Positions 1 through 8,463 of a stretch of DNA of 34,436 nt are shown here, in pieces. The translations under genes and the position numbers were made by a program. This stretch comes from JALUUH01 sp964636675 (GTDB lineage Bacteria; Pseudomonadota; Gammaproteobacteria; S012-40). Under the pieces are notes generated by a model. It was given only the letters and a program-made list of their open reading frames with translations, searched no databases and was not told where the DNA came from. Position 1 is the stretch's first letter; each line of letters opens with the position of its first letter. Where the stretch lies: positions 1 to 34,436 of the forward strand of contig CAZWUO010000017.1 in assembly GCA_964636675.1 (NCBI GenBank), in the 5' to 3' direction.

Positions 1-1125
1 GATCGGGCACAACAATATCTCGATACAGTAGATGTAATAATTATTGCATTGGACAAAAAGTCAAATATTAAGCAAATTAATCGAAAAGGTTGTGAAGTTT
101 TAAGATACAAAGAGAAAGACCTATTATCCAAAAACTGGTTTGATGTATGTATACCTAAGCATGTTAGAGAAAAAATGCTGGAAATATACAAGAAGGTGAT
201 TTTAAGAAACATGGATCTTTCTCAAACCTTGGAAGGGACTGTATTAACGAGTGATCAGGAAGAGCGGGTCATTTTGTGGCGACAAAGTTTGGTAATAGAT
301 CTCAATGGAAAAATTGATGGTGTGTTAATGGCGGGTGAAGATATAACACAACAGCGAGCGCTAGAAGTCGAAAAACTGCAGTTGCATAGGCAACTTCAGA
401 AGGCACAAAAGATGAAATCACTGGGTCAGTTGACTGGTGGTATTGCCCATGACTTTAATAATATGCTGGTCAATATTTTGGGTTATACGGGTTTAGCTAA
501 AGAGCGTGTAAAAATACTAGATGATGGAAAGATCGAAGAATATCTCGAAGAGGTGAATCTAGCGGGCGAGCGTGCTAGAGATTTAGTGAGTAAATTATTA
601 GCATTTAGTCGTGGCGGAGGAATTGCCAAGGAGCTACAACTTGCGAAATCAATGCAAGACGTAGATGCAATGATAAAGTCAGTAATCCCTCGATCTGTGG
701 TCATCGATGTTGCATCAGCTGACAGCTCGTTATGGGTAAAAATAGATGAAATAAGTTTGCAAGAAATTATTATTAATCTTTGTGTAAATGCATGTCAGGC
801 AATGAACGGAAAAGGCAATATAGGGATAATAATTGATAAAAAAAAATATGCTGACGAAGTATGTGCATCTTGTCAAAAAAATGTTCAGGGTGAATATATT
901 GAGCTGTGTATTCAAGATAATGGTTCTGGTATCGATAAAGATACCTTAGTGAATATATTCGAACCATTTTTTACCACCAAAGATATTGGTGAAGGGACTG
1001 GGATGGGCATTAGTGTGGTGCACGGAATTGTGCATGGAGTGGATGGCCATATTCTGGTTGAGTCATCTATTAATCAAGGGTCAATTTTTCGAATTTTATT
1101 CCCTCCCGTCGAGCCGACAATCTAA
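1..1125 (+). CDS. PAS-domain sensor histidine kinase (5' end outside window)
   Basis: The frame is open to the first base of the window, so the N-terminus is missing. A TTG at 49 could be read as a start, but the codons before it continue a PAS fold, so I annotate the gene as partial. The visible 374 residues hold the C-terminal part of a PAS domain (to about nt 360), a HisKA dimerisation helix with the GGIAHDFNN H-box (phospho-acceptor His codon at 448-450), and a HATPase domain with N-box NLCVNACQAM, G1 DNGSGI, an FEPFFTTK F-box, and GTGMG. This is the NtrB-like 'HDFNN' class, which often ends in a receiver domain. Here the protein stops after the kinase core, and a matching receiver is a separate gene at 1814. 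The kinase should autophosphorylate on His and pass phosphate to a receiver. The signal sensed is unknown. Confidence 0.9.
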   Translation, partial: DRAQQYLDTVDVIIIALDKKSNIKQINRKGCEVLRYKEKDLLSKNWFDVCIPKHVREKMLEIYKKVILRNMDLSQTLEGTVLTSDQEERVILWRQSLVIDLNGKIDGVLMAGEDITQQRALEVEKLQLHRQLQKAQKMKSLGQLTGGIAHDFNNMLVNILGYTGLAKERVKILDDGKIEEYLEEVNLAGERARDLVSKLLAFSRGGGIAKELQLAKSMQDVDAMIKSVIPRSVVIDVASADSSLWVKIDEISLQEIIINLCVNACQAMNGKGNIGIIIDKKKYADEVCASCQKNVQGEYIELCIQDNGSGIDKDTLVNIFEPFFTTKDIGEGTGMGISVVHGIVHGVDGHILVESSINQGSIFRILFPPVEPTI

Positions 1126-1813
1126 CAAAAGTCTAGTCATTATTAATATATTCTCGTTACTTCAAAACTGAATAACTTGATTGACAAATGGTATCGCTCC
1201 TCTGTTACTTTAATCATGACCCAAAAAAATCTAATACGTAAAGATGCGTACGGTAGTGCGATATATCACGAACCGTATAGATTGAATGAGCTAATACAAC
1301 ACTGTCTGAGACTGCATATAATTGAAAAATTACAAAAAATGATTGATCGAATTAGGCATTTTGTGTATTTGCTAAGATTTATATTGATAATTTTCGAAAT
1401 TTTAATATCTGTTATCAATCTGCATGCTAAGATGTAGCTAATGAATCGTAAGACTAGGATTTTGAACGAGTCATTTAAAAAAATTAGATATTGGAAAAGT
1501 GTATTTAGAATATTTTCTTCGGCTAATACCTTAGAGAAATAGAAAGGAGAAATCGATAGACTAAACGACTTGAGACAAAAAAATTTCGTTTTAACCATGG
1601 AACTGAATATTCATAATTACACTTAAAAATTTCAATACAAGAATGAAGTCAGGTGACCGATTAATAATTAGTTTACTTTTTACTGCTTGTGGGCTTTAGG
1701 AAAAGACCTAAGAAAACGATACAGTCGATAGAGGTCTATTTAATTTTTCGGGAAAAAGTTGCGTTTGGAGATAGTCTTGGGGACTGAATAATAATCATAA
1801 GAGGGTTTTTGTT
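1126..1813. other. AT-rich gap between kinase and receiver
   Basis: This stretch of about 690 bases has no recognisable gene. A frame at 1177-1437 (TTG start, or ATG at 1216) would encode a basic protein with a hydrophobic C-terminus, but it has no recognisable domain and no clear ribosome binding site. The opposite-strand frame at 1266-1598 is equally anonymous. A small inverted repeat, TTAGG-N6-CCTAA, lies near 1695. The stretch could be decayed coding DNA or a long leader of the receiver gene. I see no riboswitch or tRNA fold. Confidence 0.4.
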
Positions 1814-2182
1814 TTGGAAAAACACAAAATATTAGTGGTTGATGATGAGGTTTCCGTTGCCAGGTTTTTACGTGAATTATTTGAAAGCCGCGGGTTTATA
1901 GTTAACATGGTCACTGACAGTAGGGATGCCTTAGCGGACTTTCAAGAAAAACCAAATGAGTATGACGTCGTTATCACTGACCAGACGATGCCTGGTTTGA
2001 CGGGGGCTGAGATGGCCATGGCTATGCTAAAGGTAAGGCCAGATATCCCGATTATCTTGTGCACAGGTTTCAGCGAGCAAATCGATGAGGCAAGTGTTTC
2101 TCAAATGGGTATTAAACGATATTTTTTGAAGCCAGTGGATACTTTTAAATTGTTAGAAGCTGCACAGGATTTATGTGCATAA
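1814..2182 (+). CDS. Stand-alone CheY-like receiver protein
   Basis: A single response-regulator receiver domain of 122 residues with no output domain. Conserved positions are all present: acidic pair Asp10-Asp11, phospho-acceptor Asp56 in ITDQTMPG, Thr84, and Lys106 in FLKPV. The start is TTG at 1814, preceded at good distance by AAGAGGG. The sequence type (DQTMPGLTG, LCTGFSE) is the one usually found fused behind HDFNN-type hybrid kinases, so it is the likely partner of the kinase at the left edge and would act as a phosphate relay or sink. That pairing is inferred from type and proximity. The 0.7 kb gap makes co-transcription uncertain. Confidence 0.88.
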   Translation: MEKHKILVVDDEVSVARFLRELFESRGFIVNMVTDSRDALADFQEKPNEYDVVITDQTMPGLTGAEMAMAMLKVRPDIPIILCTGFSEQIDEASVSQMGIKRYFLKPVDTFKLLEAAQDLCA

Positions 2183-2209
2183 GTATTAAGCAGAATAAAT
2201 ATTGGGTAA

Positions 2210-2236
2210 CATACTTTTTTATTAGTATGGCATTTT
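2210..2236 (+). terminator. Weak hairpin after receiver gene
   Basis: CATACT and AGTATG form a 6-bp stem around a T-rich 8-base loop, followed by GCATTTTTT. It is a plausible but weak factor-independent terminator for the receiver gene. The short AT-rich stem keeps confidence low. Confidence 0.35.
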
Positions 2237-2295
2237 TTCATATTATCAATCTATTTTCTTTACTCCCTGGTGAAGCCTGAGGAAAGCACAATTGG

Positions 2296-2402
2296 CTAGG
2301 GAACCCCCCTGATTAAGTCATTTAGCGAGGGTAAACTGCGCTTTTTCGTTTCAATTTTCCTTGTTTCCATCTCACTATCCCACTTAATCAGAGGCTCTCT
2401 AG
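2296..2402. repeat. Short MITE-like inverted-repeat element, copy 1
   Basis: The left end AGGGAACCCCCCTGATTAAG and the right end ACTTAATCAGAGGCTCTCT are inverted copies of one another, with a perfect 9-base core TGATTAAGT. The element is about 100 bp and non-coding. CTAG flanks both sides (2296-2299 and 2399-2402), which may be a target duplication. The right half, from TTTCAATTTTCCTTG to the terminus, recurs almost unchanged at 33725-33785, so this is a dispersed element and not a chance palindrome. It looks like an internally deleted, transposase-less element. The parent insertion sequence family is not identified. Confidence 0.75.
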
Positions 2403-2523
2403 AATTTCGCCCTTTTTTCTGGCCGTCGTCGTATACTCCTACATTCGTTTTTTACTTTGCCTTATGTGTTTGCTTTGGTGTGAAATCTATAACGCCACGG
2501 GTATATTATTAGAGAAACAGGAA

Positions 2524-3471
2524 ATGAATCTTAAACAGTTAAATTATATATGCACGGTGGTGCGGGTAGGATTCAATATTTCGGATGCATCCGAATTATT
2601 ACTTGCTTCTCAGCCAGGCGTTAGTACGCAGATTAAGCTGTTAGAAGATGAATTAGGCACAAAGATATTTGTTCGGCACGGCAAACGGATTACCGGACTG
2701 ACTGCAGCGGGAGAGGATATCTTGCGCTTAGCCGAAGAAGCATTAGTAAAAATAAACGCAATAAAAAATGTTGGGAAAGAGCATCTCGATGAAAAGAGTG
2801 GCACTCTCTCTATTGCAACCACGCATACCCAGGCGAGGTATGTGCTACCCCCTGTTATAACTCAGTTTGCAAATCTTTTTCCAGATGTTCAGCTTAGAAT
2901 TCATCAGGGAAATCCTGTTCAAATTTCTGAAATGACGATTCAAGGAGAAGCCGATATTGCCATCGCGACAGAGGCAATTGCCGATTATGATAAATTACTC
3001 ATGTTGCCCGTTTATCGTTGGAACCGTTATGTGGTTGCCAAACCTGAGCATTCGATTTTTGATTCGAATTGTCTGAGTTTACATGATATTGCGCGTTATC
3101 CCATCATTACCTATGACTATGCGTTTACCGGGCGCTCTTCGATCAATAATGCGTTTCAGGAAGCAGGTTTAGAACCGAATATTGTGCTAACCGCAATGGA
3201 TTCAGATGTTATTAAACACTATGTGGAACTCGGGCTTGGGATAGGGATATTAGCGCATATGGCTTTTGATCAAGATCACGAGTTAAAATTAAAATGTCGT
3301 GACGTTAGTCATCTGTTTGCCGATAGCGTGACAAATATCGGAATTCGGAGAGGGAGTTATTTGCGCGGTTATATGTATCAGTTTATAGAATTGTTTGCTC
3401 CTGAATTGACCAAAGATGTTATTGATGGGGCCATTGGTGGTAAGGAGGTTCCCGCCCCGGCAAAACGTTGA
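2524..3471 (+). CDS. cysB: LysR-type regulator CysB
   Basis: A LysR-family transcription factor of 315 residues that matches CysB along its length: N-terminal winged helix (MNLKQLNYICTVVR, then SQPGVSTQIKLLEDELG), the diagnostic ATTHTQARYVLP stretch, the sulfate/thiosulfate-pocket region around HQGNP, GFTGRS, and DSDVIKHYVELGLGIGI. CysB activates cysteine-biosynthesis and sulfate-uptake genes with N-acetylserine or O-acetylserine as inducer. The frame extends upstream to 2464, but homology begins at the ATG at 2524, so that start is preferred. It stands alone here; cysZ lies about 22 kb away. The inverted-repeat element at 2296-2402 sits about 120 bases upstream and might affect its promoter. 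Confidence 0.93.
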   Translation: MNLKQLNYICTVVRVGFNISDASELLLASQPGVSTQIKLLEDELGTKIFVRHGKRITGLTAAGEDILRLAEEALVKINAIKNVGKEHLDEKSGTLSIATTHTQARYVLPPVITQFANLFPDVQLRIHQGNPVQISEMTIQGEADIAIATEAIADYDKLLMLPVYRWNRYVVAKPEHSIFDSNCLSLHDIARYPIITYDYAFTGRSSINNAFQEAGLEPNIVLTAMDSDVIKHYVELGLGIGILAHMAFDQDHELKLKCRDVSHLFADSVTNIGIRRGSYLRGYMYQFIELFAPELTKDVIDGAIGGKEVPAPAKR

Positions 3472-3877
3472 ACAATCTGCCTAGTTCTTTAGTGTTAGTT
3501 CTTTAGTGCTAGTGCATTAGTGCTAAAGTACTAATAATTCTTGCATTAAATCTTTTTTTTTCATAACCTCTATGAATTAGATTAATGAAATCAGGTTGTT
3601 GTAAGTATGTCTCCTATAATTGCGGAAAAAGCCTCTTTATTCGTATCTCGAGAATATTTTCTAATCAAAATACCTCTTTACAAGTGTGTGATATGGCAAA
3701 GAAAGCATCTTTTAACGCGGGTATGTGTGATATCTTTTTTTCGTCATTGCAACCCGATCCATAAAAAAATAAATATCCTAATTCAACAAAGTGTTCCTGG
3801 TATTTCCGTTAACCGAGTTTTTTTTGAGTTTTACGGAAAGAGGGCTAGGGGATGATGAAATCCCTTAGAAGAAACCG
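3472..3877. other. Intergenic region with tandem repeat before GGDEF-EAL gene
   Basis: About 400 bases. The left part is the 14-base tandem repeat listed separately. The rest is AT-rich. A frame at 3607-3855 would encode 82 residues rich in Cys, Phe and Ile with no recognisable domain or ribosome binding site. I do not call it a gene. Confidence 0.5.
3481..3535. repeat. 14-base tandem repeat (TTAGTGCTA core)
   Basis: Three consecutive 14-base units start at 3484, 3498 and 3512: GTTCTTTAGTGTTA, GTTCTTTAGTGCTA, GTGCATTAGTGCTA. A decayed fourth unit follows. The array begins about 10 bases after the cysB stop codon. A related octamer array, TAGTGCTA, lies at 33873-33904. Confidence 0.85.
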
Positions 3878-6202
3878 ATGATTGGAAACAAGAAGTTTTA
3901 CGTCTTTGTATTGATCCATTTTATTGCTGTATATGTTTTAGTATGGATTTCAATGCAACTACACCATGATTCTCATATTGAGCGTGAAAAAATAAACATT
4001 GAAGAAAAAGCGAGATTATTGTCAGCGATTATTGCCCCCGTTTTGGCGCAGAACTCCTTACCCACATTACTCTCTGAGGTAGACTTACTTAAACAGACCT
4101 ACAACCTGAGTTATTTATCAATTATCGATCGACATAAAAATAAATTAGTGAATAATGATTTTCCTTCCGTAAAAAATATTGGTTCTACGCTGGGTATGTC
4201 TGAAGTCATCCAAGTGATCGAATCTAATGGAATAAAAATTGGTGAGCTTAAAGTTGGGTTTCCGATAAAAGATGTCGTTTATACGCTTAATTCAAGAGAA
4301 AAAACTATGCTAGCTTTGGCTGTAACTGGAAGCATTTTTTCACTGATTATGATGATGCTTTATATCTTGACGCGCTCAAAGCAACTTAAAAATCTGGCAT
4401 CAGGTGTGGTTGCATTAGAGCAAGGAGATAATAAATCAAAGATTGATTTTCGTGGAAGAAATGAGATCGCAAATATTGCGCGCGCGTTCAATCAGCTTAT
4501 GGCACGTCTGAAAAATACAAAAGATGCGCTATCAAAAGAACGCAAAACCTCGTTAAGAGACGCCGAGCACCGAAAAACAATGTTGGATCATATCGATGCC
4601 GTTATCATTGAGAGTGACTCAAAGATGGAAAGATTTTCATTTGTGAATGGGGAAGCTGAAAATTTATTAGGATTTAATCTACGTAAATGGAAGCATAAAA
4701 ATTTTTGGAGGGAGCAACTGCATCCGCTTGACAAGCAACGAGTCATAGAGAAAGTAGAAGAGCACGGTAAAATCGTAAGCTCATATAATATTGAATATCG
4801 GTTGATTCACCAAAGCGGTGGTATAGTGTGGGTAAAATCAATCAATAGAAATGATTTTAATGAAAATGGCGACTTAGTTTGTCAGGGTTTATTACTCAAT
4901 ATTTCTGAGCAAAAAAATATAGAAGAACAGCTCGTATATCTTGCAGATCATGATGCACTTACTGGACTGTATAATCGTCGGAGGTTCCAAGAAGAGCTTA
5001 AGCACCACATGGTGTTAGCAGAGAATTTTCAACACGAAGGCGCATTGATATTCATAGACTTAGATCAGTTTAAATTTGTAAATGATACATTCGGTCACCC
5101 CGTTGGTGATAAATATTTAAAAAATGTAACAAACTGTTTGTGCAGAATAATAAGGCCGGAGGATACTCTTGGTCGATTAGGTGGGGATGAATTTGGTATC
5201 ATTTTACCGCAAACGAGTAGAATTCAAGTTGCAGAAATTACAAATAATATTTTGAATGAATTATTAGGTTTGAATATCAGTAAAGAAGGAAAGACTGCGT
5301 CCATCACTGCGAGTATTGGCGTTGTCATGTTCTCTGGTCAAACAGATGGTTCTGGCGACATCATGGCAAAAGCGGATGCAGCTATGTATAGCGCCAAAAA
5401 TAGCGGGCATAATAATTTACATTTTTATGCGGATAATGACGAAGAGCTTATTGCTATGCGGGCAAAAATACATTGGGAAGATCGCATTAGCCATTGTTTA
5501 AAAGAAAATAAATTCGAATTACATTTTCAACCTATTTTTAATTTAATAAATAAAGAAATTCTTTATTATGAAGTGCTTTTGCGGATGATAGCGGATGATG
5601 GTGGTTTAATATTTCCCGGTTCATTTCTAGCTATTGCTGAAAAATATGGCATGATTAAAAATATTGATAAATGGGTTATCGAGAAGAGCATACGAACACA
5701 GGGTGAGTCTATTAAGAATGGTACGCCCGTTAGTCTAGCGATTAATTTGTCAGGTAGGGTATTAGGGAAAAGTGAAATAATACGACTTATTGAGAAATCA
5801 ATCGAAAAATACGATGCCGATCCTACAAAACTTATCTTTGAGGTCACTGAAACTGCTGCTATTGAAAATGTGAATAGAGCGCAGGAGTTTGTTGATTCAC
5901 TGCACGCCTTAGGTTGTCAGTTTGCGCTAGATGATTTTGGAGTAGGGCATTCTTCCTTACATTATTTGAAAAAGCTGCATGTGGATATTTTGAAAATCGA
6001 TGGATCATTTATTCGAAATGTAGATAAGGATAAATTTGATCGAATATTTGTTAAAGCGATTCATGATATGGCGCAAGGACTTAAAATTAAAACAGTCGCT
6101 GAATTTGTAGAAAGCGAAGCTATTAGAAAAGACTTGCAAGCGTTAAAAATAGACTCAGGTCAAGGTTATTATTTAGGCATGCCGCAAAAAGACATTTTCT
6201 AG
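3878..6202 (+). CDS. Membrane HAMP-PAS-GGDEF-EAL cyclic-di-GMP protein
   Basis: A 774-residue inner-membrane protein. It has a first membrane segment at about 7-27, a periplasmic sensor at 28-140, a second membrane segment at about 143-165, HAMP at 166-220, PAS at 235-345, GGDEF at 350-515 and EAL at 530-774. The cyclase motif GGDEF (435-439) is intact, and the RxxD inhibitory site (RPED, 426-429) is correctly placed. In the EAL domain the signature reads EVL (565-567), retaining the catalytic Glu. Asn622, Glu657, DDFG (685-688), Lys706 and QGYYLG are also kept. Both diguanylate cyclase and phosphodiesterase activity are therefore possible, and direction may be set by the periplasmic signal. 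Start ATG has an AGAAG upstream. The stop overlaps the stop of the convergent acyl-CoA ligase by four bases. Confidence 0.93.
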   Translation: MIGNKKFYVFVLIHFIAVYVLVWISMQLHHDSHIEREKINIEEKARLLSAIIAPVLAQNSLPTLLSEVDLLKQTYNLSYLSIIDRHKNKLVNNDFPSVKNIGSTLGMSEVIQVIESNGIKIGELKVGFPIKDVVYTLNSREKTMLALAVTGSIFSLIMMMLYILTRSKQLKNLASGVVALEQGDNKSKIDFRGRNEIANIARAFNQLMARLKNTKDALSKERKTSLRDAEHRKTMLDHIDAVIIESDSKMERFSFVNGEAENLLGFNLRKWKHKNFWREQLHPLDKQRVIEKVEEHGKIVSSYNIEYRLIHQSGGIVWVKSINRNDFNENGDLVCQGLLLNISEQKNIEEQLVYLADHDALTGLYNRRRFQEELKHHMVLAENFQHEGALIFIDLDQFKFVNDTFGHPVGDKYLKNVTNCLCRIIRPEDTLGRLGGDEFGIILPQTSRIQVAEITNNILNELLGLNISKEGKTASITASIGVVMFSGQTDGSGDIMAKADAAMYSAKNSGHNNLHFYADNDEELIAMRAKIHWEDRISHCLKENKFELHFQPIFNLINKEILYYEVLLRMIADDGGLIFPGSFLAIAEKYGMIKNIDKWVIEKSIRTQGESIKNGTPVSLAINLSGRVLGKSEIIRLIEKSIEKYDADPTKLIFEVTETAAIENVNRAQEFVDSLHALGCQFALDDFGVGHSSLHYLKKLHVDILKIDGSFIRNVDKDKFDRIFVKAIHDMAQGLKIKTVAEFVESEAIRKDLQALKIDSGQGYYLGMPQKDIF

Positions 6203-8016
6203 TGTCCTTTGTACATACCATCGATTTCATCTTTAAATTTTTCTATAACAACCTTTTTTCGTATCTTCAAGCTTGCAGTCAATAATCCATTTTCGTCCGT
6301 CCAAGGTTCTACGCTTAAGCTTACTTTGCGGATTTGCGCATACCCTGGGAATGCTCCCATACAATCACATAGTTTTTGTATGATATTGTTTTTTACCTTA
6401 TCATCCTCTAATGCATCTGTATGCGATGAAGTGTAATCCATTGTTTCAAGAAATGCTGTCAATTCACCGGGGTTCAATACGAGAATCGTGCTAAGGAATG
6501 GCTTGCCTTCGCCAATAATGACCGCTTGTTCAATCAGGGGGTCTAAACAAATAGCCAGTTCGATATCGGCAGGAGGTATTTTTTCTCCATTGGATAAAAC
6601 AAGAATGTCCTTTATTCTGCCGGTAATGTAAATTCGATGATCAACAATTTTTGCTTGATCGCCGGTTTTTAGCCATCCATCATCGGTCATTGTTTCTTGA
6701 GTGGCCTCTGGGTTTTTCCAATAGCCTAACATAATACAATCGCTGCGAGACTGCAGCTCATTGTCCGCAGGATTTATTCTCACATCGACATTCGGTAATG
6801 CTGGGCCGATACTCTCTGGGATATTGTTATCGAGTTTGTTGACTGAAATGACAGGGCTAGCTTCCGTTAAGCCATAACCTTGCAAAATAGGAAGCCCTAG
6901 TCCGATAAACGTTTTTGCGACGGTAGCTGAAAGAGGTGCACCGCCACTGATAGCAAACCTAACCCTGCCACCGAGTTTATCTAAAACTTTTTGTGCTACT
7001 ATCTTTTTTAACACTGGCGTTAGTAGTTGTACAGGCCTCCAGTTTCCACGCCCCTGGCCTACCTCATAGGATTTCCAACCGGCGTCTTTAGCAAGCTTAA
7101 ATAGCTTTTGCGCGACGGGAGACTTTTCCTGTAATTGGGCTTGTATTTTCGAGTAAACGCGTTCAAAAATGCGCGGAACCGAGATCAAAACAGTGGGTTT
7201 GATGATTAATAAATCTTCCGCGAGTTCTGGAATCGATCGACTAAAAGCAACACTAGCACCACACATTACCGGTAAATAATAACCTATAGATCGCTCTAGC
7301 GTGTGCGACAAAGGCAGAAAAGAGAGAAACAAGTCTTCACGAAAAACATCAACGGCTTGTAAGCCATAGTATGCGTTTGAGAGTATATTTTTATGACTAA
7401 GCATAACGCCTTTTGGCCGCCCTGTGGTGCCAGAAGTATAGACGATAGTTGTTAAGCTATTTTTATCAACCGTTTTTGTTGCGGGTGTCTGTTCAGGTTT
7501 TGCCACTTCTTTGACCCAAGTTTCTAATTCAGTGCTTGGCCACGATGTCACATCTTGTGATATGGGTTCAATATTAACGAGTTTTGGTAGTTCATCTATC
7601 TCAGATTTAGCTTGGGTGATTGCCTGCCATTGCAGGCAACTTTGGATTAATAACACTTTTACTTCGGCATCGTTGATAATATAAGCCAAGTTATCAGGCC
7701 GGTCGTTTGGATAGAGAGGAACAGTGACCAAACCTTCGCGCATGGCCGCCTGTTCAAAAAATACCCACGACGGGCAGTTGCTTGACATGATTCCAACCCG
7801 GTCACCTGGGGATAATTCTTCTTGCGCGAGCCTTGCCTGAATGTGGTGAATACTTGCGAGCGCTTCTGCCCAAGTGATATCTAGCCAACTTTGGGTTGAT
7901 TTTTCAAAATACTTGTAAGCGATTGCGTTTTTTGAACGTTCGACGCGTTTGTCAAATAACGCATATAAACTATCAACATAGTCGTTAGTGATTACATCGA
8001 GTGTTTGATTTTCCAT
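6199..8016 (-). CDS. Long-chain fatty-acid CoA ligase (AMP-forming)
   Basis: An ANL-superfamily adenylate-forming enzyme of 605 residues in the FadD15/FAA long-chain class. Visible motifs are the P-loop-like YTSGTTGRPKGVMLSH, SLPRIFER-like VPRIFERVYSKI, GYGLTEASPVIS, and LKTGDQAKI followed by YITGRIKDILVLSNGEKI with the hinge region. It should activate long-chain fatty acids with ATP and CoA at the membrane for lipid synthesis or degradation. A GTG at 8028 would add four residues, but AAGGTGAG sits at ideal distance before the ATG at 8016 and overlaps that GTG, so 8016 is chosen. It is convergent with the GGDEF-EAL gene with no terminator between them, and no fad operon is nearby. Confidence 0.9.
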   Translation of the reverse strand: MENQTLDVITNDYVDSLYALFDKRVERSKNAIAYKYFEKSTQSWLDITWAEALASIHHIQARLAQEELSPGDRVGIMSSNCPSWVFFEQAAMREGLVTVPLYPNDRPDNLAYIINDAEVKVLLIQSCLQWQAITQAKSEIDELPKLVNIEPISQDVTSWPSTELETWVKEVAKPEQTPATKTVDKNSLTTIVYTSGTTGRPKGVMLSHKNILSNAYYGLQAVDVFREDLFLSFLPLSHTLERSIGYYLPVMCGASVAFSRSIPELAEDLLIIKPTVLISVPRIFERVYSKIQAQLQEKSPVAQKLFKLAKDAGWKSYEVGQGRGNWRPVQLLTPVLKKIVAQKVLDKLGGRVRFAISGGAPLSATVAKTFIGLGLPILQGYGLTEASPVISVNKLDNNIPESIGPALPNVDVRINPADNELQSRSDCIMLGYWKNPEATQETMTDDGWLKTGDQAKIVDHRIYITGRIKDILVLSNGEKIPPADIELAICLDPLIEQAVIIGEGKPFLSTILVLNPGELTAFLETMDYTSSHTDALEDDKVKNNIIQKLCDCMGAFPGYAQIRKVSLSVEPWTDENGLLTASLKIRKKVVIEKFKDEIDGMYKGH

Positions 8017-8164
8017 ATAACGTCTCACCTTATTAGAGTAATTTGTTACCCAGGCATAGTGTTGTAACTCTTTTTGCTTACAAGTTTATACTGGGATCAA
8101 AGACACAAGCTTTGGTTAATGTATCACGATTCCCAAAAGGAAACAGCAATTATGCCGTCAAGTT

Positions 8165-8273
8165 TAGGGTCTGTTGAGGTTTCATTGTTATCCTTGTTGG
8201 AGACGCTCCTCGCGCCTGGATTGGCGATTTTTCAGGCGCAACAGTGACCAAAATGAAACGTCAACAGACCCTA
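8165..8273. repeat. 109-bp MITE with TA-flanked inverted repeats
   Basis: The arms at 8165-8186 and 8252-8273 are inverted copies matching at 21 of 22 positions (outer part TAGGGTCTGTTGA). Both ends are TA, consistent with the TA duplication known for IS630/Tc1-mariner elements. An inner stem, GCGCCTG (8212) with CAGGCGC (8233), lies inside. There is no coding capacity, so this is a non-autonomous element. Family assignment rests only on the TA boundary and remains tentative. Confidence 0.82.
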
Positions 8274-8393
8274 ATGCTTTGAGCGGTGCGCATAAAGAGA
8301 ATCTAAAGTATTGCAAGCGTGGGTCGATAAATGTTCGAATCAGCACCCGAAGTGCGATTTGGTATAGCAAAAAATTACGCGTCTCGCTATAAG

Positions 8394-8463
8394 GCGCCTG
8401 CGTTGAGTGATTGGCGTTTTTTTAGGCGCAACAGTGACAAAAATGCAGCGTCAATAGGCCTCA
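8394..8463. repeat. Half copy of the 109-bp element abutting a start codon
   Basis: From GCGCCTG at 8394 through AGGCGCAACAGTGAC to the end at 8463, this matches the right half of the element at 8165-8273. The terminal 22 bases match at about 16 positions, and the inner stem GCGCCT/AGGCGC is kept. The left arm is absent. The terminus lies directly before the ATG at 8464. The first copy is also followed by ATG. Confidence 0.7.

Larger units (their letters stand above)
2183..2523. other. Intergenic region upstream of cysB
   Basis: About 340 bases without a gene. The region holds the weak hairpin after the receiver gene, a short inverted-repeat element at 2296-2402, and about 120 bases of AT-rich leader in front of cysB. 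A TATACT at 2432 resembles a -10 box but has no convincing -35 partner. Confidence 0.6.
8017..8463. other. Divergent intergenic region carrying small inverted-repeat elements
   Basis: About 450 bases between two divergent genes. It should hold both promoters but is dominated by a complete 109-bp inverted-repeat element and a half copy whose end touches the next start codon. The 120 bases between the two copies match nothing I recognise. Short frames here on both strands (for example 8188-8370 minus, 8174-8392 plus) run through the repeats and are judged spurious. Confidence 0.65.

Noticed and set aside
1177..1437. 86-residue frame between kinase and receiver
   Set aside because: No homology recognised and no clear ribosome binding site; noted within the gap entry instead of being called a gene.
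1126..1813. Cyclic-di-GMP or other riboswitch in the long gap
   Set aside because: No conserved aptamer core could be recognised by eye; only a five-base stem near 1695.
3481..3535. CRISPR array
   Set aside because: Units are 14 bases with no spacers, and no cas genes are in the window.
3607..3855. 82-residue frame before the GGDEF-EAL gene
   Set aside because: No domain, unusual composition, no ribosome binding site, and the surrounding DNA is repeat-bearing and AT-rich. Considered as a YfiR-like partner, but no YfiR features are visible.
8188..8370. 60-residue frame on the minus strand
   Set aside because: It lies mostly within the inverted-repeat element and the spacer between the two copies, and has no recognisable domain.
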